Positions 54,168 to 62,888 of a stretch of DNA of 64,000 bases are shown piece by piece. Made by a program: the position numbers and the translations under genes. Under the pieces are notes generated by a model. The model had not been told where the DNA came from. It worked only from the letters and a program-made list of their open reading frames with translations, and made no database searches. Source of the DNA: Salinicola lusitanus (GTDB lineage: Bacteria > Pseudomonadota > Gammaproteobacteria > Pseudomonadales > Halomonadaceae); NCBI RefSeq assembly GCF_003206045.1, contig NZ_PZJM01000003.1, forward strand, positions 642,037 through 706,036. Reading direction: 5' to 3'. The first letter of the stretch is position 1. The number at the start of each line of letters is the position of its first letter.

Positions 54168-55835
54168 ATGCAATCGCTTCGTCCTACGCTCCGCAGCGGC
54201 CTCGTGGCCATGCTGCTGCTGTTCGCGCTGCTGATGTCGGTCATCGGCGGCGGCAGCTATCTCGCCATGAAACAGGCGCGAAACGCCTTCGATTCGGTCT
54301 ACACCCTCAATGTGGTGCAGCTCGGGATGGCGCGCGAACTCTATGCCGAGCTGCTGCAGACCCGAGTCCTGCTGGACAGCTATCAGACCGATTACAACCG
54401 CCTGCGCGTCAAGCCCGCCAAGCAGACCTGGGCCCAGGCCCAGGCCACCCTCGCGAGCGCGAAGCAGCGCCTCGCGGAGATGCCCCCGGCAGCCCCCGAC
54501 TCGCCGGGCAGCAATCTCGCCGATCGCTTCCAGGCGCTGATCGACGACGGCATCCAGCCCGGCTTCGATACGCTGAAGGCGTGGAATGTCTCGGCCTACC
54601 AAGCCAGCGTGAAGCAGGCCAACGACCTGACCGCCGCGGTGGATGCCAGCCTTGCCAGCCTGTCCGCCACCGCCAAAGCCAATGCGGTGGCGGGAGCGGC
54701 CGCCATGAAGCGCGACGTGCATCTCCTGCAGGTGGGGCTGACTGCGGCGGCCGTGGTCACGCTGGCGTTGATCCTGTTCGCCTTCTTCATGTTCCAGCGC
54801 CATCTGCTGCGCCCGCTGGGCGACGTGAGGCGACACTGCGCCGACATCGCCCAGGGCGACCTCAGCCGGCGCCTGTCGACCCGAGGCGTGAGGGAGATGC
54901 GGCTGCTCAAGTCCGGCGTGGATGCGATGCAGGTCGCGCTGCTGGAGCTGGTCTCGCAACTGCAGCGGGAGAGCCGGGCGGTGCGAGGTGATGCCCAGGA
55001 GTTGACCGAAGCCAGCCACACGCTGAACGACCAGAGCCGGCAACAAGCCCAGGCGCTCCAGCAGACGACCGCCAGCATGGAGGAGATCACCGCTACCGTC
55101 TCGCACACGGCAGACCATGCCGACCAGGGCCAGGCGCTGTCGGAGGAGAACCGACGCCGGATCGATACCAGCGGCGACCAGGTCTCGACGGCCGTCACCG
55201 AGATCGAGGCGGCCCGGGCCCGCTCCGAGGCATCACTGGAAGTGATCGGAATGATCGACTCGCTGACCTTCCAGACCAACCTGCTGGCGCTCAATGCATC
55301 GGTCGAGGCGGCCCGGGCCGGGGCGCAGGGTCGCGGGTTCGCCGTGGTGGCCGAAGAGGTTCGCAGCCTGTCGGCGCGCTCCGCCGAAGCCGCCAGGACC
55401 ATCCGGGCCCAGATCGAGGGGACGCACCTCCAGGTCAAGAAAGGCGCCCAGGTATTGACCCAGGCCAAGGAGACGATGGCCACCGCCGTGCAGTCCAGCC
55501 AGCAGCTCGGCCAGTTGCTGGAGGGTATCGCGCTGTCATGCCGTCAGCAGCGCGACGGCATTCATCAGATCGATCAGGCGATCAACGCCATCGACATCGC
55601 CACCCAGCGCAACGTCGCGCTGGCGGAACGCACGCTCAGGGCCACCCAGGAACTGGACGCCCGAGCTCAGCGCCAGCAGGAGCACTGCAATCGGTTCAAG
55701 CTGGAGGCGCCAGTGGCGGAACTCGATGCCGAGAAGCCGGCGAGCACCGAGCCGGATAGCATGGGTCTGGCCGATGATCGGCCTCGCCTCCTCGTGAAAC
55801 GGCACCAAGAGGCGCAGGAGGCGCTGCCGGTTTGA
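54168..55835 (+). CDS. Methyl-accepting chemotaxis protein
   Basis: 555 residues from the ATG at 54168. Membrane helix 1 (about 9-32) is followed by a periplasmic four-helix Tar-like sensor domain ([20 protein letters not shown]), then membrane helix 2 (about 190-212). A HAMP domain and the coiled signalling domain with the conserved hairpin ([20 protein letters not shown], then [14 protein letters not shown]) complete it. It signals to CheA/CheW, which are not in this window. It stands alone, as scattered chemoreceptors often do. No C-terminal NWETF-type pentapeptide is present. Confidence 0.93.
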   Translation: MQSLRPTLRSGLVAMLLLFALLMSVIGGGSYLAMKQARNAFDSVYTLNVVQLGMARELYAELLQTRVLLDSYQTDYNRLRVKPAKQTWAQAQATLASAKQRLAEMPPAAPDSPGSNLADRFQALIDDGIQPGFDTLKAWNVSAYQASVKQANDLTAAVDASLASLSATAKANAVAGAAAMKRDVHLLQVGLTAAAVVTLALILFAFFMFQRHLLRPLGDVRRHCADIAQGDLSRRLSTRGVREMRLLKSGVDAMQVALLELVSQLQRESRAVRGDAQELTEASHTLNDQSRQQAQALQQTTASMEEITATVSHTADHADQGQALSEENRRRIDTSGDQVSTAVTEIEAARARSEASLEVIGMIDSLTFQTNLLALNASVEAARAGAQGRGFAVVAEEVRSLSARSAEAARTIRAQIEGTHLQVKKGAQVLTQAKETMATAVQSSQQLGQLLEGIALSCRQQRDGIHQIDQAINAIDIATQRNVALAERTLRATQELDARAQRQQEHCNRFKLEAPVAELDAEKPASTEPDSMGLADDRPRLLVKRHQEAQEALPV

Positions 55836-56073
55836 GAGCGCTCCCGGCTCCCTCCCGGGCGGCGCCATGCGCCGATATCATGGGAGGGTATTTGTGAGAC
55901 ATCACGCCGAGCTAGGCTAGGCAGCGCAGGGCCAGCGGCGAAGTACGCATTTCAGCGAAGTCGCCACCTGCTGCCAGCCGATCCATGATGCCTCAAGGGG
56001 ATACGCCGCCACGTTTCGGCCTGCCCTGCCATGCTTCCCGGCCACCGTGCCACCAGCTCAGAAGGACGTTTCA

Positions 56074-56871
56074 ATGAACGAGACCAACAACACGATCGAC
56101 ACGAACGGCACCCGGCGCCGACTCTCGTGGGTGGTGACGACCGGCTTGATGCTGGGTATCGCCTCGACCTCCCAGGCCGCTGCCGCCGATGATGCCTGTG
56201 CCCCAGAGGCCTATGCGATGGCCCTTCGCTACCAGCAGCAGTCGGCCGAGGTCGACGCCCTGCAGCGACAGAGCTACGCCCTGGCCACGGCGAGACTGCA
56301 GCAGAAGATCGCCGCTCACCCCGAAGCGGACAACCTGGCGATCATGACCGACCTGGACGAGACCGTCATCGACAACTCGGCGCTCCTGGTTCGCGACATG
56401 CAGGCCTGTCACGACTTTACCGGCTGGGATACCTGGAAGGTATGGGAGCGCGAGGGCCACCCACGGTTGATCCCCGGTGCGCGCAAGTTCCTGAATTACG
56501 CCGATTCCCAGGGCGTGACGATTTTCTATGTCTCCGACCGCTACGAGGAGAACAAGGCGTCGACGCTCGCGACACTACGCTCGCTGCACCTACCTCAGGT
56601 CAGTGACGCCCAGGTACGGTTGCTGGGCCCCTCGAAGGGAGAGCGGCGCGCCGCCATCGAGCGCGATCACGATCTGGTCCTGCAACTGGGCGATTCGCTG
56701 GCCGACTTCTCCAGCGATTTCCATCACGCCGACCTGAAGGATCAGCACCGGCTGGTAGCCGAGGACGATGCCCGTTTCGGCGATGACTGGATCATGTTCC
56801 CCAACGCCAGCTACGGCAGCTGGAGCGACGCCGATCTCGAGGCCTGGGCGGCGCCCCTGAAGACGCGCTAG
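56074..56871 (+). CDS. HAD-family acid phosphatase, lipoprotein e(P4)-like, secreted
   Basis: 265 residues from the ATG at 56074 with GAAGGA upstream. The signal peptide is rather long with a charged start; cleavage is expected near SQAAAA (about 33-38), and there is no lipobox cysteine, unlike classical e(P4). The HAD motif I is DLDET with D93 and D95 (IMTDLDETVIDNSALL). Motif II lies in FYVSDR and motif III/IV in LQLGDSLADF. Class C-type acid phosphatases of this family hydrolyse nucleoside monophosphates in the periplasm. It is a single gene. Confidence 0.9.
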   Translation: MNETNNTIDTNGTRRRLSWVVTTGLMLGIASTSQAAAADDACAPEAYAMALRYQQQSAEVDALQRQSYALATARLQQKIAAHPEADNLAIMTDLDETVIDNSALLVRDMQACHDFTGWDTWKVWEREGHPRLIPGARKFLNYADSQGVTIFYVSDRYEENKASTLATLRSLHLPQVSDAQVRLLGPSKGERRAAIERDHDLVLQLGDSLADFSSDFHHADLKDQHRLVAEDDARFGDDWIMFPNASYGSWSDADLEAWAAPLKTR

Positions 56872-56933
56872 CGCGGGAGGCGGGACGCCGCACGTCCCGC
56901 ACTTGATGGCGGCCAGCCCGCCGGTGGCTTCGC

Positions 56934-57554
56934 TCAGCGGAAGGGGGCAGGATCTCCACGCCCTTCCCGTACGACCACGGGGGGAATCTCGCGCAGATCG
57001 ACCACCGTGGTCGGCTCCAGCTGGCAGGCGCCGCCGTCGATGATCAGGTCCAGGTGGGCGCCGAGCCGCTCGCGAATCTCTTCCGGATCGGTCATCGGCC
57101 ATGTCTCTCCCACCGGGATCAAGGTCACACTCATCAGCGGCTCGCCCAGGGCGTCGAGCAGCGCATGGGTGATCTTGTGATCCGGCACGCGCACGCCGAT
57201 CGACCGGCGCTTGGGGTGCAGCAGCAATCTCGGCACTTCGCTGGTGGCGCTGAGGATGAAGGTGTAGGCGCCGGGGGTATGCGACTTGAGCAGCCGGAAG
57301 ACGCTGTTGTCGACCTTGGCATAAGTGCCGATCTCCGAGAGATCGGAGCAGACCAGGGTGAAGTTGTGACGGTCGTCGAGCTGGCGTAGCCACTTGATCT
57401 TCTCGATCGCTTTCTTCTCGCCCAACCGGCAACCCAGGGCATAGCCCGAATCGGTGGGATAGGCGATCACGCCGCCCTGGCGAAGGATCTCGATGGCCTG
57501 GTCGATCAGGCGCTTCTGCGGGTTCTGCGAATGAATCTGGAAGAATTGGGTCAT
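56934..57554 (-). CDS. yciO: Sua5/YciO/YrdC/YwlC family protein
   Basis: 206 residues with the YrdC-like fold: KRLIDQAIEILRQGGVIAYP and TDSGYALGC at the nucleotide site, KKAIEKIKWLRQLDDRHNFT, then IGVRVPDHKITHALLDALGE. It matches YciO better than TsaC because of length and the ending MTDPEEIRERLGAHLDLIID. YrdC-fold proteins make threonylcarbamoyl-adenylate; the task of YciO proteins is uncertain. It is located beside rnm, yciB and yciI as in other gammaproteobacteria. Confidence 0.92.
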   Translation of the reverse strand: MTQFFQIHSQNPQKRLIDQAIEILRQGGVIAYPTDSGYALGCRLGEKKAIEKIKWLRQLDDRHNFTLVCSDLSEIGTYAKVDNSVFRLLKSHTPGAYTFILSATSEVPRLLLHPKRRSIGVRVPDHKITHALLDALGEPLMSVTLIPVGETWPMTDPEEIRERLGAHLDLIIDGGACQLEPTTVVDLREIPPVVVREGRGDPAPFR

Positions 57555-57669
57555 CTCACGCTCTCCTGGAACCGCTGTCGAAATCTGCCGAACCCGAATG
57601 CTGCGGCCGTTAGCGGGAGTGCCGCTGTCTTCGGGGCCGTTACTGCTTCACAGGGTAACAGACGCGGCG

Positions 57670-58593
57670 CTACTCGCCGCCGGCAAAGCGTCGCAACGCC
57701 GGGTGACACCAGACCGGCCTGACATGGGAGCGCGGCGGGGGGCTGATCGTCCCCGGCGCCAGGGGGCCTCCCGGATAATGGAAGTCACTGCCGACAGATC
57801 CGTAGAGCCCGTGGAAATCGAGCTGGCGTGCCAGGTCGTGGGTCGTGTCCGGATTCTGATAGCCGCTGACCAGTTCCGCCGCTTCGCCACCGGCATCGAT
57901 GAAGGCCGAGAACATCAGGTCGCGCTTGCGCCGGGTCATGCCGTAGCGCAGCGGATGCGCGACGACGGCGACCCCGCCGGCATCGCGAATCCACCCGACG
58001 ACCGTGGCCAGTTCGGGCCAGTGCATCTTGACGTCCCCCCGCTTGCCGGCGCCCAGGTAACGCTTGAACGCCGTCTTGACATCAGGGACCACGCCGGCGG
58101 CAACCAGCGCCGCCGCGAAATCCGGCCGCCCCAGTGGGCGCTCACTTCCCGCTTCCTGGCGTGCCTTGGCGAGACCATCGGCGAGGCCGACCTTCTCCAG
58201 GCGATAAGCGATCTCGCGAGCTCGCCTGTCGCGGGCGAGTCCCAGCGTCTTCAATCCCTCCCCCAGTACCGGGGAGACCCCCTCGGGCAGAAGCGCCACG
58301 ATATGCAGGGCGATACCGCGCCATTGGCAGGAGAGTTCGGCCGCCGCCAGCAGGGAGAGACCGTGAAGCCGGCATCGGGCATCCGCTTCCTCGACGCCGT
58401 CGACGGTGTCGTGGTCGGTCAGGGCGACATGGGTCAAGCCACGCGCATGACACAGGTCCACCAGCGAGGCGGGCGAGAGCTTGCCATCGGAAGCCGTGGA
58501 ATGCAGATGCAGGTCGATTCCTTGGATACTCTCCAGCGTATCGGACAGCACGGACGAGCTGGCCTCGGGATCATCGGTGGGAAAAGCGCTCAT
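57670..58593 (-). CDS. rnm: PHP-domain 5'-3' exoribonuclease RNase AM (YciV/TrpH)
   Basis: 307 residues from the ATG at 58593 (the ATG at 58599 is equally possible). Metal-binding PHP motifs are IDLHLHSTASDGKLSP near the N-terminus, HVALTDHDTVDG, the central AAELSCQWRGIALHIVALLP, and HPLRYGM and SDFHYPGG near the C-terminus. RNase AM trims 5' ends of rRNA and other RNAs and also degrades pAp. It is divergent from yciB (110 bp) and lies next to yciO on the same strand. Confidence 0.92.
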   Translation of the reverse strand: MSAFPTDDPEASSSVLSDTLESIQGIDLHLHSTASDGKLSPASLVDLCHARGLTHVALTDHDTVDGVEEADARCRLHGLSLLAAAELSCQWRGIALHIVALLPEGVSPVLGEGLKTLGLARDRRAREIAYRLEKVGLADGLAKARQEAGSERPLGRPDFAAALVAAGVVPDVKTAFKRYLGAGKRGDVKMHWPELATVVGWIRDAGGVAVVAHPLRYGMTRRKRDLMFSAFIDAGGEAAELVSGYQNPDTTHDLARQLDFHGLYGSVGSDFHYPGGPLAPGTISPPPRSHVRPVWCHPALRRFAGGE

Positions 58594-58703
58594 GGGCATG
58601 ACGCCAGCCAGCGTCTTTGTCAGAATAGGTCGACTATGGTGAGGGCCGCGGCGAACGGGGTCAATCGTCCACGCCACCACCACCCGCCGGAGGCCCAGCC
58701 CGT

Positions 58704-59255
58704 ATGAAACTGCTGTTCGATTTTCTGCCCATCGCCATCTTCTTCGCCGTCTATCATGTCAGCGGCGATATCATCATGGCGACGATGGTGCTCATTCCCG
58801 CTACCGTCGCGCAACTGGGCATCGTCTGGTGGCGCCAGCGCCGCATCGAGAAGATGCTGCTGATCACCTCGGTCATCGTGATCGTCTCGGCCACAGCGAC
58901 CGTCGTCTTTCACAATCCGGCCTTCATTCAGTGGAAGCCCACCGTGATCAATGCGCTGTTCGGCGTCGCCTTTCTTCTCTCGCCGCTGTTCGGGGGTCAG
59001 ACGCTGGTCCAACGGATGATGGGCAAGGCGGTATCGCTGCCGGCGGCCGTCTGGCGGCGCCTCAACCTGGCGTGGGTGCTGTTCTTCTTCGCCATGGCCG
59101 CACTCAACGTCTATGTCTTCAGCTATTACGATGAGGCGACCTGGGTCGACTTCAAGCTGTTCGGCATGCTGGGACTGACCCTGCTGTTCGTGGTCGGCCA
59201 GGCCCTGTTTCTGGCCCGTCATCTCTCGCAATCACAATCGAAGGAAGGCTCCTGA
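58704..59255 (+). CDS. yciB: Inner-membrane septation protein YciB (IspZ-like)
   Basis: 183 residues, five to six membrane helices ([40 protein letters not shown], then [20 protein letters not shown]). The opening [10 protein letters not shown] and [11 protein letters not shown] are typical of the family. YciB helps maintain envelope integrity and interacts with division and elongation proteins. Its stop shares one base with the yciI start, so the two are coupled. Confidence 0.95.
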   Translation: MKLLFDFLPIAIFFAVYHVSGDIIMATMVLIPATVAQLGIVWWRQRRIEKMLLITSVIVIVSATATVVFHNPAFIQWKPTVINALFGVAFLLSPLFGGQTLVQRMMGKAVSLPAAVWRRLNLAWVLFFFAMAALNVYVFSYYDEATWVDFKLFGMLGLTLLFVVGQALFLARHLSQSQSKEGS

Positions 59256-59554
59256 TGCTTTACGCCATTATCAGTGAAGATGTCGACGACAGTCTGGACA
59301 AGCGGCTCGCGGCTCGCCCCGAGCACCTGAAACGTCTGGAAGCGCTGAAAGAGGAAGGCCGACTCGTGCTTGCCGGCCCCCACCCCGCCGTCGACAGCGA
59401 CGATCCGGGTAGTGCCGGCTTCAGCGGTAGCCTGATCGTGGCCGAGTTCGATTCGCTCGAGGCCGCACAGCGCTGGGCGGACACCGACCCGTACGTCGCT
59501 GCCGGTGTCTACGCCCAGGTCCGGGTCAAGCCGTTCAAACGGGTCTTTCCGTAA
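59255..59554 (+). CDS. yciI: YciI family protein
   Basis: 99 residues with the ferredoxin-like YciI fold: [40 protein letters not shown] and [20 protein letters not shown], including the conserved His/Asp pair (H24 and the D of WADTDPYV). It is a small cytoplasmic protein that in some members has dehalogenase- or muconolactone-like chemistry; its physiological role is unknown. It directly follows yciB, as in E. coli. Confidence 0.95.
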   Translation: MLYAIISEDVDDSLDKRLAARPEHLKRLEALKEEGRLVLAGPHPAVDSDDPGSAGFSGSLIVAEFDSLEAAQRWADTDPYVAAGVYAQVRVKPFKRVFP

Positions 59555-59577
59555 CCCGGCCTCCTGCGGCGGACCGG

Positions 59578-59625
59578 TTATCCACAACCGCTGGCGTGGC
59601 GGTTTTGCACACCTGCTGTGGATAA
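59578..59625. promoter_or_regulatory. Two perfect DnaA boxes in inverted orientation
   Basis: TTATCCACA at 59578-59586 and TGTGGATAA at 59617-59625 are both exact strong DnaA boxes, facing each other 30 bp apart, in the 205-bp region between yciI and mnmC. No AT-rich unwinding element or further boxes are close by, so it is not an oriC by itself. It may control mnmC or be a DnaA-binding site. Confidence 0.8.
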
Positions 59626-59759
59626 CGCTGTTAAGATCCCGCGGACGTCTTTCTCCGCTCCCGATAAGCCGCCGCCTGGCGAAAAGTGTTCAATTTTCAT
59701 ACAACGCGCCATCGACCCCTGCCCGAGGGGTCGTTCGATGATCCCCAGACGTGGAAACC

Positions 59760-61781
59760 ATGAACGGCAAGCCGGTCACTTCTCATCGCCAGGCCATACG
59801 ACATGCCGAGCTCGACTGGCGGGCCGACGACGGCGACGTCGAAGCGCCGTTCTCGACCGCTTACGATGATGTCTATTTCTCGCGCCAGGATGGCCGCGAG
59901 GAGACGCGTTTCGTCTTCATCGACAACAACGACCTGCCGCAGCGGTTGGCGGCCTGGCGCGAGCGACGCCCGTTCACGATCGGCGAGACGGGCTTCGGCA
60001 CCGGGCTCAACATGGTGTGTGCCTGGACCTGTTTCGACGAACACGCCCCCGCCGATGCAAGACTGCACCTGATCTCGACCGAAAAGCACCCGCTCACCCG
60101 CGAGGCGCTGGCACGCGCCTGGCGCAGTTGGCCGCAGCTGTCGCGTCAGGCCGCTGCCCTGCTCGAGCAGTGGCCACCGGCGGTGGCGGGTGTCCATCGC
60201 CTGCAGTTGGACGCCCGCGTCATTCTGGATCTGCACTTCGGCGATGCGGCCGATTGCCTCGACCGCCTGGACGGACAGGTGGACGCCTGGTTTCTCGACG
60301 GCTTCGCGCCTTCGAAGAATCCCGACATGTGGCGACCCGAACTGTTCACGGCCATGGCCACCGCCAGTCGGCCGGGCGCCACCTTCGCCACCTTCACCTG
60401 CGCCGGTTTCGTACGCCGCGGCCTTAGCGCGGCGGGCTTTCGCTGGCGCAAGGTGCCGGGATTCGGTCGCAAGCGCGAGATGCTGCGGGGCGAGCATGAT
60501 CCCGCCGCCCCGAGCGCGCCTCGGAGTTCCTCGGCCAGAGCGGCCACTCCCTGGTTCCAGCCACCGCCGCCCAGACCGGCGGACCATGTGGCGGTGATCG
60601 GCGCCGGCATCGCGGGTACCAGCGTCGCGGCGGCACTGGCGCGCCGGGGCAGCCAGGTGACCCTGATCGACCGCGAGGGCATCGCGGCAGGCGCTTCCGG
60701 CAATCCCCAGGCCGCGCTCTACGTCAAGATGGCCATCGAGCCCAACCTCCAGAGCCGGTTCTATCTCGCAGCGCTGCTCTACACGCAGCGCTGGCTGGCG
60801 CGTCTCGATCCGGGGCGCCGCTGGTGGTCGGATTGCGGACTGCTGCAACTGGCGGGAAAAGCCGGCGACATCGAACGCCAGCAACGCTTCCTGGCCCATT
60901 ACCAGCTGCCGCTGGCCGTCGTTGCCGCCAGCGACCCTTCGCTGGCGACGACACTCGCCGGTGTGGCGCTTCACCAGCATGCGCTGCACTATCCACTGGC
61001 GGGCTGGGTCGACCCCGTCGCACTCTGCCACCATCTCGCCGCGACACCCGGGGTCGAGGTCCGTCAGGCCAGGCTCGATTCACTGCGGGAGACGGACGCC
61101 GGCTGGCGACTGGCGCTGGGGCAAGAGTCACTTCATGTCGATCAGGTCGTGTTCGCCACTGGTCATGCCAGCCGCCACTGGCTCGACGGACTGCCGATAC
61201 AGCCGGTCCGGGGTCAGATATCCACGCTGGCGCTGGCACCGGGCCACGGCTCCGGGGAGGCAGCAGCGCTGGATCGCGTTCTCTGCGCCCAAGGCTATGT
61301 CATGCCGCCTCGCGAGGGACGGCTGACCTTCGGCGCGACCTTTTCGCCCAACGATGACGACGATACGGTGCGCAGCTCGGATCATCGATGCAACCTCGAT
61401 GAATTGGCGCGCCTGGTCCCCGCGCTGGCGGAGTCGGTTGGGGATCGCTCTGCGGCGGCATGCGGCGGGCGTGCCAGCGTTCGCGCCGCCAGCCCGGACA
61501 AGACGCCCTACGCCGGGCCGCTGCCCGAATTCGATCGCTGGCGTCAGGACTACGCCGCCCTGGGCAAGGACGCCAAGCGTACGTTCAGCCAACCGGGCCG
61601 CCACTACCCGGGGCTATGGATGAGCACCGCACACGGCTCCCGGGGCATGGTCAGCGCGCCGCTGTGCGCCGAACTGATCGCCTCCAGGCTCCACGATGAA
61701 CCGATGCCTCTGGAGCGCGAGCTGATCGATCATCTGCACCCCGGCCGGCGGATCATCGCCGATCTGATTCGAGGCCGCTGA
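59760..61781 (+). CDS. mnmC: Bifunctional tRNA mnm5s2U biosynthesis protein MnmC
   Basis: 673 residues from the ATG at 59760 (a GTG three codons earlier is possible). The N-terminal SAM methyltransferase domain has RPFTIGETGFGTGLNMVCAW and the catalytic loop DAWFLDGFAPSKNPDMWRPE. The C-terminal FAD oxidoreductase domain has VAVIGAGIAGTSVAAALARR (about 277-296), GNPQAALYVKMAIEPNLQSR and the end WMSTAHGSRGMVSAPLCAEL. It completes mnm5s2U34 on tRNAs: the FAD domain removes the carboxymethyl group and the SAM domain methylates. It stands alone behind the DnaA-box region. Confidence 0.96.
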   Translation: MNGKPVTSHRQAIRHAELDWRADDGDVEAPFSTAYDDVYFSRQDGREETRFVFIDNNDLPQRLAAWRERRPFTIGETGFGTGLNMVCAWTCFDEHAPADARLHLISTEKHPLTREALARAWRSWPQLSRQAAALLEQWPPAVAGVHRLQLDARVILDLHFGDAADCLDRLDGQVDAWFLDGFAPSKNPDMWRPELFTAMATASRPGATFATFTCAGFVRRGLSAAGFRWRKVPGFGRKREMLRGEHDPAAPSAPRSSSARAATPWFQPPPPRPADHVAVIGAGIAGTSVAAALARRGSQVTLIDREGIAAGASGNPQAALYVKMAIEPNLQSRFYLAALLYTQRWLARLDPGRRWWSDCGLLQLAGKAGDIERQQRFLAHYQLPLAVVAASDPSLATTLAGVALHQHALHYPLAGWVDPVALCHHLAATPGVEVRQARLDSLRETDAGWRLALGQESLHVDQVVFATGHASRHWLDGLPIQPVRGQISTLALAPGHGSGEAAALDRVLCAQGYVMPPREGRLTFGATFSPNDDDDTVRSSDHRCNLDELARLVPALAESVGDRSAAACGGRASVRAASPDKTPYAGPLPEFDRWRQDYAALGKDAKRTFSQPGRHYPGLWMSTAHGSRGMVSAPLCAELIASRLHDEPMPLERELIDHLHPGRRIIADLIRGR

Positions 61782-62153
61782 TCCGGGCGGCGGGCAGGCT
61801 ACACTTGGCCTGAAAGAGGCCTGCCCTCGCTACCACGGCATCACGATCGGTTCGCTGGACAGCGCCCAGAGTGCCCTGATGGCGGCCCAACGGGCGAGTG
61901 CAGCGAATCAGAGGCGCATTGACTCCGCTTCGACGGGAGCGCGCCCCGATCCGCTTCTGACTCTCGACAGCCTTCGTTCGCACTTCGTGCAGCGGCGCTG
62001 ATCCGATCGTCACTCCTGGCAATTTGCCACCGGTATCTGCCTTGCGACCCACAAGGATGCGGGAAGTGCGTTGGCACGTCGGGAACGGGCCTAGCCCTGA
62101 CCGTCGCTCGTCGATCTCACCGACGGCCGAGGCCCGTTACGGTGAGCGCCCAC
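61782..62153. other. Intergenic region without a recognised gene
   Basis: About 370 bp between convergent mnmC and the response regulator. A hairpin GGGCAGGC / GCCTGCCC at 61792-61826 follows mnmC by 11 bp without a T-tract. Another, CTCACCG / CGGTGAG at 62116-62146, follows the response-regulator gene. Both may be weak or factor-assisted stops. No reading frame resembles a gene. Confidence 0.55.
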
Positions 62154-62885
62154 TCAAGGAGTCGCGGCGCCGGTCTCCCCCAGCAGGGCCAGCGTCTCGC
62201 CATCGAGGCAGCGATAGGTGAAGGAGGGGCGACCGATCTGACCGTAGTGGAAGGACTCTTCGAGCACGCCACGATCCACCAGGTGCTTGAGATATTTCCG
62301 CACCGACACCCGTGACATGCCGGTATTTTCGCTCAGCGTCTCGGTAGTGAAAGGCGCCCCCGTCTGCTCGGCGACGGCCCTGGCCACCTGAGCCAGGGAG
62401 TTGGCGGTGAGGCCCTTGGGCAGATCGCCGGGGCGCGACGGTTGCATGGCGGTCGCCTCCCGCCGAAACAGCGCGTCGAGATCACGCTGATGGGCGCGAG
62501 CAGGCAGCCGGGACAGCCGCTGGTGCGTGTCCAGGCAGCGGGTCAGGGCCTCCCTGAAGCGCTCGAACTCGAACGGCTTGACCAGATAGTCGCTGACCCC
62601 CAGATGTTTGGCCTCTCGCACGGTCTCCATTTCAGAGGCTGCCGTGATCAGCACGATCTGGATATCGCGGGCCTGGCGGCGCAGGTCTCGCACCAGCGAC
62701 AGGCCATTGTGCTCGCGCAGATAGACATCGAGCAGCAGCAGGTCCACGGTCTCCCTCGCCAGAATCTCTCTCGCCGCCGGCAGATCCTCGCACTGGGCGA
62801 CCAGATCGATGCCGTCGATGCGGTTGAGGAACTCGACGTTGAGCCGCATCACCATTGGATCGTCTTCCACGACCAGCACGCGCAT
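62154..62885 (-). CDS. Response regulator of the CitB/DcuR (DpiA) type
   Basis: 243 residues. The receiver domain has the acidic pocket VEDDP (7-10) and phosphoacceptor D53 in LLLLDVYLREHN, with the conserved K in DYLVKPFEFERF. The C-terminal helix-turn-helix (TTETLSENTGMSRVSVRKYL, then GQIGRPSFTYRC) is that of the CitB/DcuR family, which activates genes for C4-dicarboxylate or citrate uptake. It overlaps no gene but starts 3 bp after the kinase stop, a single operon. The target genes are probably outside the window. Confidence 0.93.
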   Translation of the reverse strand: MRVLVVEDDPMVMRLNVEFLNRIDGIDLVAQCEDLPAAREILARETVDLLLLDVYLREHNGLSLVRDLRRQARDIQIVLITAASEMETVREAKHLGVSDYLVKPFEFERFREALTRCLDTHQRLSRLPARAHQRDLDALFRREATAMQPSRPGDLPKGLTANSLAQVARAVAEQTGAPFTTETLSENTGMSRVSVRKYLKHLVDRGVLEESFHYGQIGRPSFTYRCLDGETLALLGETGAATP

Positions 62886-62888
62886 GAA

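Noticed and set aside
59697-61034. 445-codon minus-strand frame opposite mnmC
   Set aside because: It is antisense to mnmC, whose two domains are unmistakable; no start signal and no family.
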